Origin: Palauibacter sp022826685
GTDB lineage: Bacteria > Gemmatimonadota > Gemmatimonadetes > Palauibacterales > Palauibacteraceae
Assembly: GCF_965221685.1 (NCBI RefSeq)
Contig: NZ_OZ244907.1
Direction: 5' to 3' (one strand)
Length of the DNA stretch: 64,000 bases
The position numbers were made by a program, and so were the translations under genes. The notes beneath the pieces were generated by a model. That model had not been told where the DNA came from and ran no database searches. It saw only the letters and a list, made by a program, of their open reading frames with translations. How positions within the stretch are numbered: position 1 is the first letter of the stretch; every line of letters starts with the position of its first letter. This document shows positions 44,427 through 53,216 of the stretch, in pieces.

Positions 44427-44472
44427 GCTTCCTCCCGGGAGTGAGTGTTCGAAGTTGCGAGCCGCCGCCGGG

Positions 44473-46773
44473 TCAGAGGCCGATCGAGCCTTCGAGACAG
44501 GATCGGGGGACGTCGAAGGCGTCGACGAGGGGGATGGCCTGGGGGCGGATCTCGGCGCAGAGCGCGGTCACCGTGCGGCGGATGGCCTTGCTCTTGGGCG
44601 GATCCAGATAGCCCCGCTCGAGGAACCACGCCGCCTCGCGCTCGATCGTGGCGAGCGCGTAGAGGGAGCGCAGGCGCTCGAGCCACTCCGCGACGCCGGA
44701 ACTCGGCGTCCCACGCTCGGCCGCGATCATCGAGCGCAGGATCTCGCACTCGACGTGGGCCCTGGCGGCCGTGAGCGCGTGATGCTGGCAGTCCGTGAGG
44801 GCATCGAACGAGGTCATCCCGCGCGCGATCCGGTGCCGGATCCGCCGGGCGAGGGAAAGCACGAGGTCCGAGCGGCGGGCGTCGAGAACCGTGTCGTGGA
44901 ACCCGGGGTCGCGGAGGTGCGCTTCACCCGTTTTCCTCGAGATCACCCAGTTGCGCTCGGCGATCGCGCGGCGGGCGCGGCCGGCGGCGAAGCGCGCGAT
45001 CCCGAGCCCGCCGAGATCCCCGAACTGCTGGCGGAAGCCCGTGAGGAGATCCTTCGCCACAAGCTGCATGAGGACGGTGTTGTCGCCCTCGAAGGTCGTG
45101 AAGACGTCGCTGTCCGCCTTGAGCGCCGCGAAGCGGTTGTTCGCGAGGTATCCGCGCCCCCCGCACGACTCGCGACACGCCTGGATGGTGTCCGTCGCAT
45201 GCCACGTGGCGCAGGCCTTGAGCCCGGCCGCGGCCGCCTCGAGGCGTCGTCGGTCCGCCCCGGCGCCGATCTCCGATTCGCCGGAGTCCTCGTCTTCCGC
45301 GGTCACCGCGGCCAGGTACTCCGCCTGCAGGTCGTGGAGGGCGAAATTGAGGGCGTACGTCGTGGCGAGGCGCGGGAGCAGTCGCCGCTGGTGTGCGGGA
45401 TAGTCGAGGAGGATCCGCTCGGCCTCGCCCGGCGGACCGAACTGCCGGCGCCGCGCGCCGTACCGGACCGCGATCGTGAGGGCGACCTTCGTCGCGCTGA
45501 GCGCCGCGCTCCCCACGGCCACGCGGCCGCTCACGAGGGTGCCGAGCATGGTGAAGAAGCGCCGGGCCGGGCTCGCGATCGGACTTCGATAGCCCCCCTC
45601 ATCGTCGATCGAGGCGAAGCGGTCGAGGAGGTTCGCGCGCGGCACGCGCACGCGATCGAAATGGAGGCGTCCGTTGTCCACGCCGTTCAGGCCGAGCTTC
45701 TCCCCGCAGTCCTCGATCGTCACGCCGGGCAGCGGCTCCCCGTCTTCGCCGCGGATGGGGACGAGGATCGCGTGCACGCCGCGCCCTTCCCCGCCCACCT
45801 CCAGTTGGGCGAACACCGTGGCGAGCCGCCCGTCCCGCGCCGCGTTCCCGATGTAGTCCTTGCGCGCCCCCGGCACCGGGGTGTGGACCACAATCTCCCG
45901 CGTCCCCGGGTCGTAGACCGCCGTCGTCTGGATGTCGTAGACGTTGGACCCGTGCAGCGTCTCGCTCATCGCGAAACACCCCGGGAGCGCCAGCGTCCCC
46001 GCGTCTCTCAGGTATTTCTCGTGGTGTCGCCGCGACCCGAGCTGGTGGATGCTGCCGCCGAAGAGCCCGAACTGGACGCCGAACTTCGTGAGCAGGCTGA
46101 TGTCGAAGAAGGCGAGCGTCTCGAAGGTGGCGATGAAGGCCGCGGGATTGTCCCGGCCCCCGAACTCCGCGGGGTAGCTGAGCGCCCCGAGTCCCTCGTC
46201 GGCGAGCTCCCGGCACCACTCCGAAACCTGCGTCCGGTAGTCGGCCGTCGAGAGCCCGGCCACCGTCTCGAACCGGCCGTCCGAAAGGAGCGCACACACG
46301 CGTCGCCGGGTCTCCGGAGCCGGACCGCCGAGGAGGCGCGCCATCGCGTCGGGGTCGAACCGGGGCCGGACGTCGGGGAGCGGCGCGATCGGCCGCACCG
46401 GGTCGAAGAGCGTCGCCACCGCGTCCGGACCGCCCAGGCCCAGCGCCTCCTCGATGCGGAGGATGGCCGCACGCTCCTCGCGCGTCGGGTGCTCCCCGTC
46501 GGCCTCCGCGATCGCGATGCCGAGTTCGGTGAGGGATCGCTTTCGCTCGGGCGAGACCTCCGCCGCCCGACGCCGCACCTCATCCACGAGGTGGAGGAGC
46601 CGCTCCGACGAGGGTGGCGCGTCGGGATTCAGCCACTCGGCGAGGGCTCCTTCGCGCAACCCCGTCTCGCGCAGGTGTCCGTGCAGCAGTTCCAGCTCTT
46701 CGGCCGCGAGTTCCCCGTCGGCCCACGCCACGTAAAGGAGGGGGTAGAAGGCAAGCGGCCCCGGCTCGGCCAC
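44473..46773 (-). CDS. Acyl-CoA oxidase/dehydrogenase-like enzyme with N-terminal TerB-like domain
   Basis: 766 aa. Residues 1 to about 125 carry two acidic ADGE motifs (YVAWADGELAAEELELL and IAIAEADGEHPTREERAAIL) in the spacing of a TerB (tellurite-resistance) domain. The rest is acyl-CoA oxidase/dehydrogenase-like: CFAMSETLHGSNV (FAD/substrate region), ARRFFTMLGTLVSGRVAVG, CRESCGGRGYLANNRF, and FEGDNTVLMQLVAKDL. It would oxidise acyl-CoA with FAD. Start GTG 46773. It follows the double-CDGSH gene by 3 bp, so they are one transcript. Confidence 0.85.
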   Translation of the reverse strand: MAEPGPLAFYPLLYVAWADGELAAEELELLHGHLRETGLREGALAEWLNPDAPPSSERLLHLVDEVRRRAAEVSPERKRSLTELGIAIAEADGEHPTREERAAILRIEEALGLGGPDAVATLFDPVRPIAPLPDVRPRFDPDAMARLLGGPAPETRRRVCALLSDGRFETVAGLSTADYRTQVSEWCRELADEGLGALSYPAEFGGRDNPAAFIATFETLAFFDISLLTKFGVQFGLFGGSIHQLGSRRHHEKYLRDAGTLALPGCFAMSETLHGSNVYDIQTTAVYDPGTREIVVHTPVPGARKDYIGNAARDGRLATVFAQLEVGGEGRGVHAILVPIRGEDGEPLPGVTIEDCGEKLGLNGVDNGRLHFDRVRVPRANLLDRFASIDDEGGYRSPIASPARRFFTMLGTLVSGRVAVGSAALSATKVALTIAVRYGARRRQFGPPGEAERILLDYPAHQRRLLPRLATTYALNFALHDLQAEYLAAVTAEDEDSGESEIGAGADRRRLEAAAAGLKACATWHATDTIQACRESCGGRGYLANNRFAALKADSDVFTTFEGDNTVLMQLVAKDLLTGFRQQFGDLGGLGIARFAAGRARRAIAERNWVISRKTGEAHLRDPGFHDTVLDARRSDLVLSLARRIRHRIARGMTSFDALTDCQHHALTAARAHVECEILRSMIAAERGTPSSGVAEWLERLRSLYALATIEREAAWFLERGYLDPPKSKAIRRTVTALCAEIRPQAIPLVDAFDVPRSCLEGSIGL

Positions 46774-46776
46774 GCC

Positions 46777-47220
46777 CTAGAGGCCCTCCGCTTCGAATCC
46801 GATCTCCTTGTGGGACCCGTCGCAGAAGGGCTTGTTCTGCGATGCGCCGCAGCGGCATAGCCACGGCTGCCCGAAGTGGGCGGACCCCTCGTGCCCTTCG
46901 CCGCTGATCTCCACGACGCCGTCGAAGTGCAACGGGCCGTTCGCGTGCGCCGTGACGACCACTTCCCCGGCCTCCTCTCCGGACGTCGCCTCCGACCCGG
47001 ACATCGCGCGCGTCGTGTCGATCGGGCCGGAGGCTCGAAACTCAATGTCGCGGTGCGCCCCGTCACAGAACGGCTTGTTCGCGGACTTTCCGCACCGGCA
47101 CAGAGCGGCCTTCGGCTTCTCGATGCCGTCTTCCGCCCCCGCCGTGCGCACGCGCAGCGGGCTCCGAACGAGGAGCGGGCCGTCCCCGCCGCAGTGAACG
47201 ATACATCCGTCTGCCGTCAT
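46777..47220 (-). CDS. Tandem CDGSH iron-sulfur protein
   Basis: 147 aa containing two CDGSH [2Fe-2S] domains: CRCGKSANKPFCDGAH near residue 41 and CRCGASQNKPFCDGSH near 122, each with the C-x-C-x..-C-x2-x-H ligand set. Between them lies a duplicated beta segment (GPLHFDGVVEISGEG). These redox-active clusters can transfer electrons or clusters. The ATG at 47220 has GGGAG with a 5-nt spacer; an ATG four codons upstream is possible. It is placed 3 bp before the acyl-CoA oxidase-like gene and 28 bp after the choice-of-anchor protein gene. Confidence 0.88.
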   Translation of the reverse strand: MTADGCIVHCGGDGPLLVRSPLRVRTAGAEDGIEKPKAALCRCGKSANKPFCDGAHRDIEFRASGPIDTTRAMSGSEATSGEEAGEVVVTAHANGPLHFDGVVEISGEGHEGSAHFGQPWLCRCGASQNKPFCDGSHKEIGFEAEGL

Positions 47221-47248
47221 CTGATCTCCCATCGCAGTCCGTCCGCCG

Positions 47249-49654
47249 TCAGGGGACGAGTTCGGTTCTTCTCGGTCTGAGGAGGAAAACGCCCTCGAGC
47301 ATGCTCGTCACGAGCACGGTCCCGCTCTCGAAGTAGGGGAACGCGGTCCACGCCCCGTTGAAGCCGGGAGGATCGGCTCCGTACGGCGTGGTGTCAAAAT
47401 ACCCGACTTCCCGCAGGTTTTCGGGATCGCTGATGTCGATGACGCGGAAGCCGGCCTGGTAGTTGGCCTGGTACATCCGGTCACCCTTCACGTAGAGATT
47501 GTGGTCCGTCGCGTTGTTGGGTCCGTAGTAGTCCGCGATCACGACGGGGTCATCGAGATCGGTCACATCCCACACGATCGTCTTCGTCCGGTCCGTCGTG
47601 CCGACGAGTTCATCGAGTTCGTCGTCGAGGAAGAAGTAGCGCCGGTCGTCGCTCAGCCACCCCTGGTGGATGTAGGCGACGCCGGGGTACGCCGCGGCCG
47701 AGATCGGGCGCGGGTTCGACTTGTCCGTGACGTCGACGATCCGGAGCGCGGTCTCGTTCGACGCGAAACACAGCTCCCGGCCCTGGTAGTCCGCGTCGGG
47801 CCCGTCGTACACGAGGCACTGTGCGTCGTGCGTCCGCCCCTGGAAGATGAGCCCCTCGGTATCCGTGTAGCAGCCGGCGAACTCGGGCGCGAGCGGCTCG
47901 CGGATGTCGATCATCACGAGGCCGCCGCCGCAGGTGTGCCCGTCCCCGCTCGTGGAGACGGTGAAGGCGGTGCCCGCGCCGGTGTCGATGATGAGGTTGT
48001 GGGCGCTCCCGATCCCGTCCCAGCGGAGGTCGGGCGCGAATTCCACGGGGGGATTCGCGACGTCGCGCAGGCGGGTGAGATCGAAGACGACGAGGCCGTG
48101 TGCGCCGGCCCCGTCCCCGGTGAAGAAGAGGTGGTCGGCGTAGACCTTGAGGTCGCGGGCGCCGCTGCGGTTCGCGGGGATGACGCCGAGATACACGGGG
48201 TTGACGGCGTCGGTGACGTCGACGATCGCAGCCCCGCCCGAACGGCCGACGAGGCCGTACTCGCGGCCCGTCTCGGGGTCCGTCCAGCCCCACGCGTCGC
48301 TCACCCGCTCCCCCGGCTCGGCGCCGATCGAGGCGAGGGGGAGGTAGGACTGGAGGTCGACATCCGCGCAGTCGAAGCCCGCGGCGCGGTCATCCTCGCA
48401 GGGCACCTCCGCCGATGTCACCGCGGCGGGCGGAATCCCGGGGCGCAGCCAGATCGGCCCCGACCAGGAGCCGTCCTCCGCGGCCTCGTAGACGGCCGCG
48501 AGCCCCGCGCTCCCCTCGGATGCGGGGCTGCCGACCACGGCGAGGCCGGGGCGCAGGGCCACCGCGGCGCCGAAGCCCGCGACGAGGGCCGCGCCCTCGG
48601 GCGCGAAGGAACGGTTCGCGCGCCACTCTCCGTCCGCGTTCGCGCGGGTGAAGGCGTCGACCCGGCCCCGGCCGTCCTCCGCCCCCGGCGCGCCGACGAT
48701 GAGTTCGTCTCCGGCGGCCGCGAGCGCGGTCCCGAAGCGCTGGCCCGGCCCCGGATCGCCCGGGAGCAGCGTCGCCGCCTCGGCCCACTCGCCCCCCGAC
48801 CCGCGGGCGAAGAGCACGACCCGGCCGACCGATCCATCCGCGGAGGGCGCACCCACGGCGAGGTCGTCCTCGCCGATGAAGAGGACGCTGGAGCCCAGCC
48901 CGGCACCCCCGCCGAGCGCCGGCGAATCGAGCGCCGCCTCGTGGCTCCACGCCCCGTCGGCCCCGCGCGCGAACAGGTACACCGTGCCCGAACCTCCCTG
49001 TCCCGGCGCCCCGACCGCCGCCAGCCCCCCGCGCACCGCCATTGCCGCGCCGTACCGGGCGTTCGCCCGCAGATCTCCCGCCTCCAGCGAGCCCGCGGCG
49101 CTCCAGCTTCCGTCCGGCCCGCGCGCATAGATTCGAACCACGGTGCCGCCGCCCTGTCCGCCCGGCGCCGACACCAGCGCCACATCCCCGTCCGCCGCGA
49201 CGACGCGCGCGGGCGGCTGCAGGATCGCCATCACCCGGCCCATGCTCATCTCTTCGGGAGCCGCGGCGGCTTCGGCCCGGAGCGGCAAGCTGCCCGCCTC
49301 CGCCCAGGCGCCGTCCGCGCCGCGCGCGAACCCGTACGCGCCGATCATCACCTGCGGATCCCCGCTCGCCGCGAGGAACCCGCCCTCCACCGGCGCCACG
49401 GTGCGGCCGAACGACTCCCCGAGGAGCGAACCCGCCGACCACACCTCCTGCACCTGTGACCAGCCGCTCCCGTCCCTCTCGAACACGAGCACCGAGGCGG
49501 GCCCGTGCCCGAACTCCGGCTTCAGGACGAGGATCTCGTCCGCGGCCGCCGCCCACACCGCGGCCCCGAACCCGTCCTGCGCCGCCACCGGCGCACACAC
49601 GACCACAGCCCCGAACAGCGCAACCGCTACGACGTGCCGCGAGCGGGTCATCAT
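47249..49654 (-). CDS. Secreted choice-of-anchor B (LVIVD repeat) protein with N-terminal FG-GAP-like propeller
   Basis: 801 aa. Signal peptide (RHVVAVALFGAVVVCAPVAA|Q). The first half has FG-GAP/integrin-like blades (YGAAMAVRGGLAAVGAPGQGG, GTALAAAGDELIVGAPGAE and similar). The second half is the choice-of-anchor-B region with LVIVD-type blades (AAIVDVTDAVNPVYLGVIP, LRIVDVTDKSNPRPISA, FRVIDISDPENLREVGYF) and a HNLIIDTGAG/DHNLYVKGDR set. Probably an exported cell-surface protein of unknown function. ATG overlaps the trpA stop by 4 nt (ATGA). Confidence 0.85.
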   Translation of the reverse strand: MMTRSRHVVAVALFGAVVVCAPVAAQDGFGAAVWAAAADEILVLKPEFGHGPASVLVFERDGSGWSQVQEVWSAGSLLGESFGRTVAPVEGGFLAASGDPQVMIGAYGFARGADGAWAEAGSLPLRAEAAAAPEEMSMGRVMAILQPPARVVAADGDVALVSAPGGQGGGTVVRIYARGPDGSWSAAGSLEAGDLRANARYGAAMAVRGGLAAVGAPGQGGSGTVYLFARGADGAWSHEAALDSPALGGGAGLGSSVLFIGEDDLAVGAPSADGSVGRVVLFARGSGGEWAEAATLLPGDPGPGQRFGTALAAAGDELIVGAPGAEDGRGRVDAFTRANADGEWRANRSFAPEGAALVAGFGAAVALRPGLAVVGSPASEGSAGLAAVYEAAEDGSWSGPIWLRPGIPPAAVTSAEVPCEDDRAAGFDCADVDLQSYLPLASIGAEPGERVSDAWGWTDPETGREYGLVGRSGGAAIVDVTDAVNPVYLGVIPANRSGARDLKVYADHLFFTGDGAGAHGLVVFDLTRLRDVANPPVEFAPDLRWDGIGSAHNLIIDTGAGTAFTVSTSGDGHTCGGGLVMIDIREPLAPEFAGCYTDTEGLIFQGRTHDAQCLVYDGPDADYQGRELCFASNETALRIVDVTDKSNPRPISAAAYPGVAYIHQGWLSDDRRYFFLDDELDELVGTTDRTKTIVWDVTDLDDPVVIADYYGPNNATDHNLYVKGDRMYQANYQAGFRVIDISDPENLREVGYFDTTPYGADPPGFNGAWTAFPYFESGTVLVTSMLEGVFLLRPRRTELVP

Positions 49655-50466
49655 TCCACCTCCCTGCAGGAATCGTTTTTATGCACGGCCGCGGCGAGGG
49701 CGGCGGACAGCTCCCCGAACGCACCCTCGCCGCGGCCCAGCGCGGCGATGAGCGCGGACCCCACGACGACGCCGTCCGCCATGCCCGCGACCTCGGCGGC
49801 CTGCTCCGGGGTGGAGATCCCGAACCCCACGGCCACCGGCAGCCGCACCATCTTCCGGAGTCCTCTCACCTGATCCTCGAGCGAGGCGTCCAGCGCCTTC
49901 CGCGCGCCCGTCACGCCGAGGCGGGAGATGTAGTACAGGAACCCCGAGGCGTGACCGAGGATGGTCTCGAGCCGCGCTCCCGGCGTGGTGGGGGCCGCGA
50001 GGGGGATGAGGTCGAGCGAACCCGCGGCGAGCCGCCGCTCCAGCGCCGGGTGCGAGCCCACGGGCAGGTCGGTGACGAGGAGCCCCGCGGCCCCCGCGGC
50101 CTCCGCCCGCGCCAGAAAGCGCTCCACTCCCATGCGAAGAATCGGATTCAGGTACGAGAAGACGACGACGGGCGGCAGGTCGGCCGACATCTCCGCCAGC
50201 TGATCGAGCGCCGACTCGACCGTGACCCCCTCCTCCAGCGCGCGCCAGCTCGCCGCCTGGATCGTCGGCCCGTCCGCGAGCGGGTCGCTGAACGGGATCC
50301 CCAGTTCGATGATGTCCGCGCCGTCCGCCGCCAGCCGCTCCAGCAGACGCGGCGTGTCTGCCGGCCGCGGGAAACCGCTGGACAGAAAGGGGATGAACGC
50401 CGTGCGCTCGCCGAACGCGTCCTCGATCCGCGTACGCGTGCCCGCCACCCCGCCCGGCAGGCTCAA
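49651..50466 (-). CDS. trpA: Tryptophan synthase alpha chain
   Basis: 271 aa. Catalytic Glu/Asp region is visible (ADIIELGIPFSDPLADGPTIQ), followed by VVVFSYLNPIL, LLVTDLPV, FLYYISRLGVTGAR, and the phosphate-binding VAVGFGISTPEQAAEV. It cleaves indole-3-glycerol phosphate to indole for TrpB. The start is TTG 50466, in the TTGA overlap with the upstream S9 peptidase gene, with GGAGG ten bases before it; the next in-frame GTG (50448) lacks a site. It is more than 6 kb from trpB in this window, with a peptidase and toxin-antitoxin pair between. Confidence 0.92.
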   Translation of the reverse strand: MSLPGGVAGTRTRIEDAFGERTAFIPFLSSGFPRPADTPRLLERLAADGADIIELGIPFSDPLADGPTIQAASWRALEEGVTVESALDQLAEMSADLPPVVVFSYLNPILRMGVERFLARAEAAGAAGLLVTDLPVGSHPALERRLAAGSLDLIPLAAPTTPGARLETILGHASGFLYYISRLGVTGARKALDASLEDQVRGLRKMVRLPVAVGFGISTPEQAAEVAGMADGVVVGSALIAALGRGEGAFGELSAALAAAVHKNDSCREVE

Positions 50467-52520
50467 GAGCCGTCGTCCTCCTCGTCCTCCGTCGTGACCG
50501 ACGCGCGGTGCGTCCCCCACTGCTCGAACCACTTCCTCAGGTAGAGCTGCGTGCGCAGGAAGTTCGACGGACGCGAACTGGTCCCGTGCCACTCGCCCTG
50601 GAAGCGCACCATGACCGTCGGCACGCCTTCGTAGTGAAGCGCCTGGTAGAACTCCTCCGTCTGACCCATGGGCGTCCGCAGATCCATCTCCCCCGTCATC
50701 AGCATCGTCGGCGTCGTCACGTTCCCGACGTAGAAGATGGACGACCGATCCATCCACTCCTCCGGGTCTTCCCAGAAGGGCTGCTCGAAGGTGCGCAGAT
50801 AGCCGATGGCGTCGGACGTCCCCATCGCGGACATCCAGTTCACGATCGGACAATTCGCCGAGGCCGCCCGGAAGCGGTCCGTGTTCCCCACGATGTACGA
50901 GGTGAGGATGCCGCCCCCCGAGCACCCGTACACGAACAGGTTGTCTCCGTCCACGTAGCCGCGCCGCAGCATCTCGTCGACGCCGCCCATGAGGTCGGGA
51001 AAGTCCGCGCCGGGATAGTCGTGGTTGATCGCGTTCGCGAACTCAGTCCCGTATCCGGTGCTTCCACGCGGGTTCGTGTAGAGGACGACATAGTCGTTCG
51101 AGGCGTGTTCCTGGAAGGCGAAGTTGAATCCTCCGTTGTACATGGAGTGCGGCCCGCCGTGGATCGCGAGCATGAGCGGATACTCGCGATTCGGGTCGAA
51201 GTCGGGCGGCTTCACGATCCAGCCCTGGATCCGAAAACCGTCCGTCGACTCGTACCAGACCTCCTCCACCTCGCCGAGGGTCACGCCGTGGAGCACGTCC
51301 GCGTTGACCTCCGTGAGGCGGGTGGCCTCGCCCGGGTCCGAGAGGGAGAACCGGTAGAGGTCACCCGGCTCGTGGTCCGTGGAGATCGTGCCCACCGCGG
51401 TTCCGTCCTCCGCGAAGGAGGAGAGGGAGAAGAGATGCGCCCCCTCGGTGAGCTGCGTGACGCCGCCGTCGACGGAGACGAAGTGGAGCTGCCGGTAGCC
51501 TTCCCGGTTCACGTTGAAGTAGAGGCCGCTCCCGTCGCGCGCCCACTGGAAGCCGCCGGACTGCCGGTCATAGTCCCCCGAGATGAGCCGCGAGCCGGAC
51601 CCGTCCCGGTTCATCACGTGGATTCTGCCGTTCCGGTAGGTGTCGCGGTGCTCGTCCCCCACGCTGTACGCGATGAGACGGCCGTCCGGCGAGGGCACGG
51701 GTCCCGCGTCGGAGCCGCGCCGGTCCGTGAGCTGGCGAATCGCGCCGGAGGCCACGGAGACCGCGTAGATCTCCGACTCCTGCCAGTGCTCGGGCCGGTC
51801 CCAGTCGGGGGCGCGATAGGAAGAGAAGTAGATCTCGGTCCCGTCGGGGCTCCAGGCGATCCCGCCGTGGTTCCAGTCCCCCGTCGTGAGCTGGCGGGCG
51901 GCGCCCCCGTCGGCGGGCACGACGAACACGTGCGTCCAGCCGGTGTCGACGTACCCCTGGCGGTCGCGCTTGTAGCCGGCGCGCTCGACGATCTTCGGCC
52001 CGGTGGTCCACGTCGCCCCATCCGGCCGCGAGGGGAGATCGACGCCGGCGAAGTCCGCGCGGTCGTTCACCCGGCTCGTGAAGGCGATCCACTCGCCGTC
52101 GGGCGACCAGCGGGGAGAGGACGGGCCGTTCTCGAGGCGGGTGACCTGGCTCGTCGCGCCCTCTTCGTCCATCCAGCGTACGAAGATCTGGCTCCCGGCC
52201 GGCTCGCCCGCCGCCGTGAACAGGATGCGCGTGCCGTCGGGGGACCAGCGCGCCCCGCCCCCGTCGACGAGCGCCCGCTTCCGGGTGCCGTCCGCGTTCA
52301 TCATGTAGAGGGATGACTCGCGGCGGTCGTTGACCTTGTCCACCCAGCCGCGGGTGTAGACGATCCTCGATCCGTCCGGCGAGATCCGGGGGTTGGAGAC
52401 CGACTCCATGTCCATGTAGTGGTCGAGCGACAGCCGGCGGGTCTGGGCCGCCGCGTCCGCGGCGAGCGCGCCGGCGGCGATGACTGTCAGCAGGGCGGCG
52501 CTTCCGAACTTCGTCTTCAT
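50463..52520 (-). CDS. Secreted S9 family dipeptidyl/acylaminoacyl peptidase
   Basis: 685 aa. Signal peptide (FGSAALLTVIAAGALAADAAA|Q), TolB-like propeller (ISPDGSRIVYTR, WSPDGTRILF, WSPDGEWIAF) and a C-terminal hydrolase: nucleophile in FVYGCSGGGILTSY, acid in MTGEMDLRTP, and His in FQGEWHGTSSRP. The triad is complete. Some 360 residues shorter than the TolB-amidohydrolase and unrelated to it except for the propeller. Its TGA stop overlaps the trpA start. Probably degrades peptides outside the cytosol; the Asp/Glu-rich last 10 residues are unusual. Confidence 0.9.
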   Translation of the reverse strand: MKTKFGSAALLTVIAAGALAADAAAQTRRLSLDHYMDMESVSNPRISPDGSRIVYTRGWVDKVNDRRESSLYMMNADGTRKRALVDGGGARWSPDGTRILFTAAGEPAGSQIFVRWMDEEGATSQVTRLENGPSSPRWSPDGEWIAFTSRVNDRADFAGVDLPSRPDGATWTTGPKIVERAGYKRDRQGYVDTGWTHVFVVPADGGAARQLTTGDWNHGGIAWSPDGTEIYFSSYRAPDWDRPEHWQESEIYAVSVASGAIRQLTDRRGSDAGPVPSPDGRLIAYSVGDEHRDTYRNGRIHVMNRDGSGSRLISGDYDRQSGGFQWARDGSGLYFNVNREGYRQLHFVSVDGGVTQLTEGAHLFSLSSFAEDGTAVGTISTDHEPGDLYRFSLSDPGEATRLTEVNADVLHGVTLGEVEEVWYESTDGFRIQGWIVKPPDFDPNREYPLMLAIHGGPHSMYNGGFNFAFQEHASNDYVVLYTNPRGSTGYGTEFANAINHDYPGADFPDLMGGVDEMLRRGYVDGDNLFVYGCSGGGILTSYIVGNTDRFRAASANCPIVNWMSAMGTSDAIGYLRTFEQPFWEDPEEWMDRSSIFYVGNVTTPTMLMTGEMDLRTPMGQTEEFYQALHYEGVPTVMVRFQGEWHGTSSRPSNFLRTQLYLRKWFEQWGTHRASVTTEDEEDDGS

Positions 52521-52651
52521 CCTTCACTCCTTCGGCTTCGTGACCGGCCCGGGGTGGAACCTGTCAGTATCGGAGATCCGCCAAGAAGCGGCCACCCGGC
52601 CGCCGCTCGTTTCGCCAGGGCGTGCGCCCTCGGGCGGCGACGAGTTGCGTG

Positions 52652-52924
52652 CTACACGGGTCGATAGACGGTTCCGCGGGACGCGACGCGTACGACGAGG
52701 ACCACGAGAGCGTCGTCCTGCACCTCGTAAACGACGCGGTAACCACCGACGCGGATGCGACGCAGTCCGCGCAGACCTCCCTTCAGGGCGGTACCTGTGT
52801 GGGGGTGTTCCGCCAGTCCGTCGATGGCGTCCACGATGCGCACGCGGTCGTGCTTCGGAATCCGGCCAAGCGACTTGACCGCGCTCCGCTTAATCCGAAC
52901 GGAGTAGGCCACCCCTGACCTCAT
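52652..52924 (-). CDS. RelE/ParE-family toxin
   Basis: 90 aa with the RelE fold order: YSVRIKRSAVKSLGRIPKHDRVRIVDAIDGLAEHPH, then GLRGLRRIRVGGYRVVYEVQDDALVVLVVRV. RelE toxins cleave mRNA on the ribosome. The start ATG lies inside the 3' end of the antitoxin gene (35-nt overlap); a GTG four codons later is an alternative. The pair lies between arginase and the S9 peptidase gene. Confidence 0.85.
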   Translation of the reverse strand: MRSGVAYSVRIKRSAVKSLGRIPKHDRVRIVDAIDGLAEHPHTGTALKGGLRGLRRIRVGGYRVVYEVQDDALVVLVVRVASRGTVYRPV

Positions 52925-53132
52925 CCCAGTCGAGTACGGGATCGCCGGGATCGCGCAGCCGCTCCACGGCCACTGTCAGGTCGTCGAAATCTTCCAGATA
53001 TCGCTCCAGGGCGTGGCGAACGACATCCGCCCGGCTTCGCCTCAGCGTGGACGCCGCGGCATCCAGGGCTTCGACCATCGCGTGGGGGACGCGCGCAGTG
53101 ATCTGATCCATGTCCGAGTTCTCCGGAATCAC
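52890..53132 (-). CDS. Ribbon-helix-helix antitoxin (RelB/ParD-like)
   Basis: 80 aa. The N-terminal DQITARVPHAMVEALDAAASTLRRSRADVVRHALERYL is a ribbon-helix-helix DNA-binding domain, followed by a toxin-binding acidic tail ending LDWDEVRGGLLRSD. It should neutralise the RelE-type toxin and repress the operon. The start may be ATG 53111 (MDQIT), seven codons in. It precedes the toxin with a 35-nt overlap. Confidence 0.85.
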   Translation of the reverse strand: MIPENSDMDQITARVPHAMVEALDAAASTLRRSRADVVRHALERYLEDFDDLTVAVERLRDPGDPVLDWDEVRGGLLRSD

Positions 53133-53216
53133 ATGTACATTGACTCAATGTCAACGACTGTCGACGGGATTACCCTAATGCCGCCGCGGATCTCCGGCAA
53201 CAATCTTCCGTCAGCT

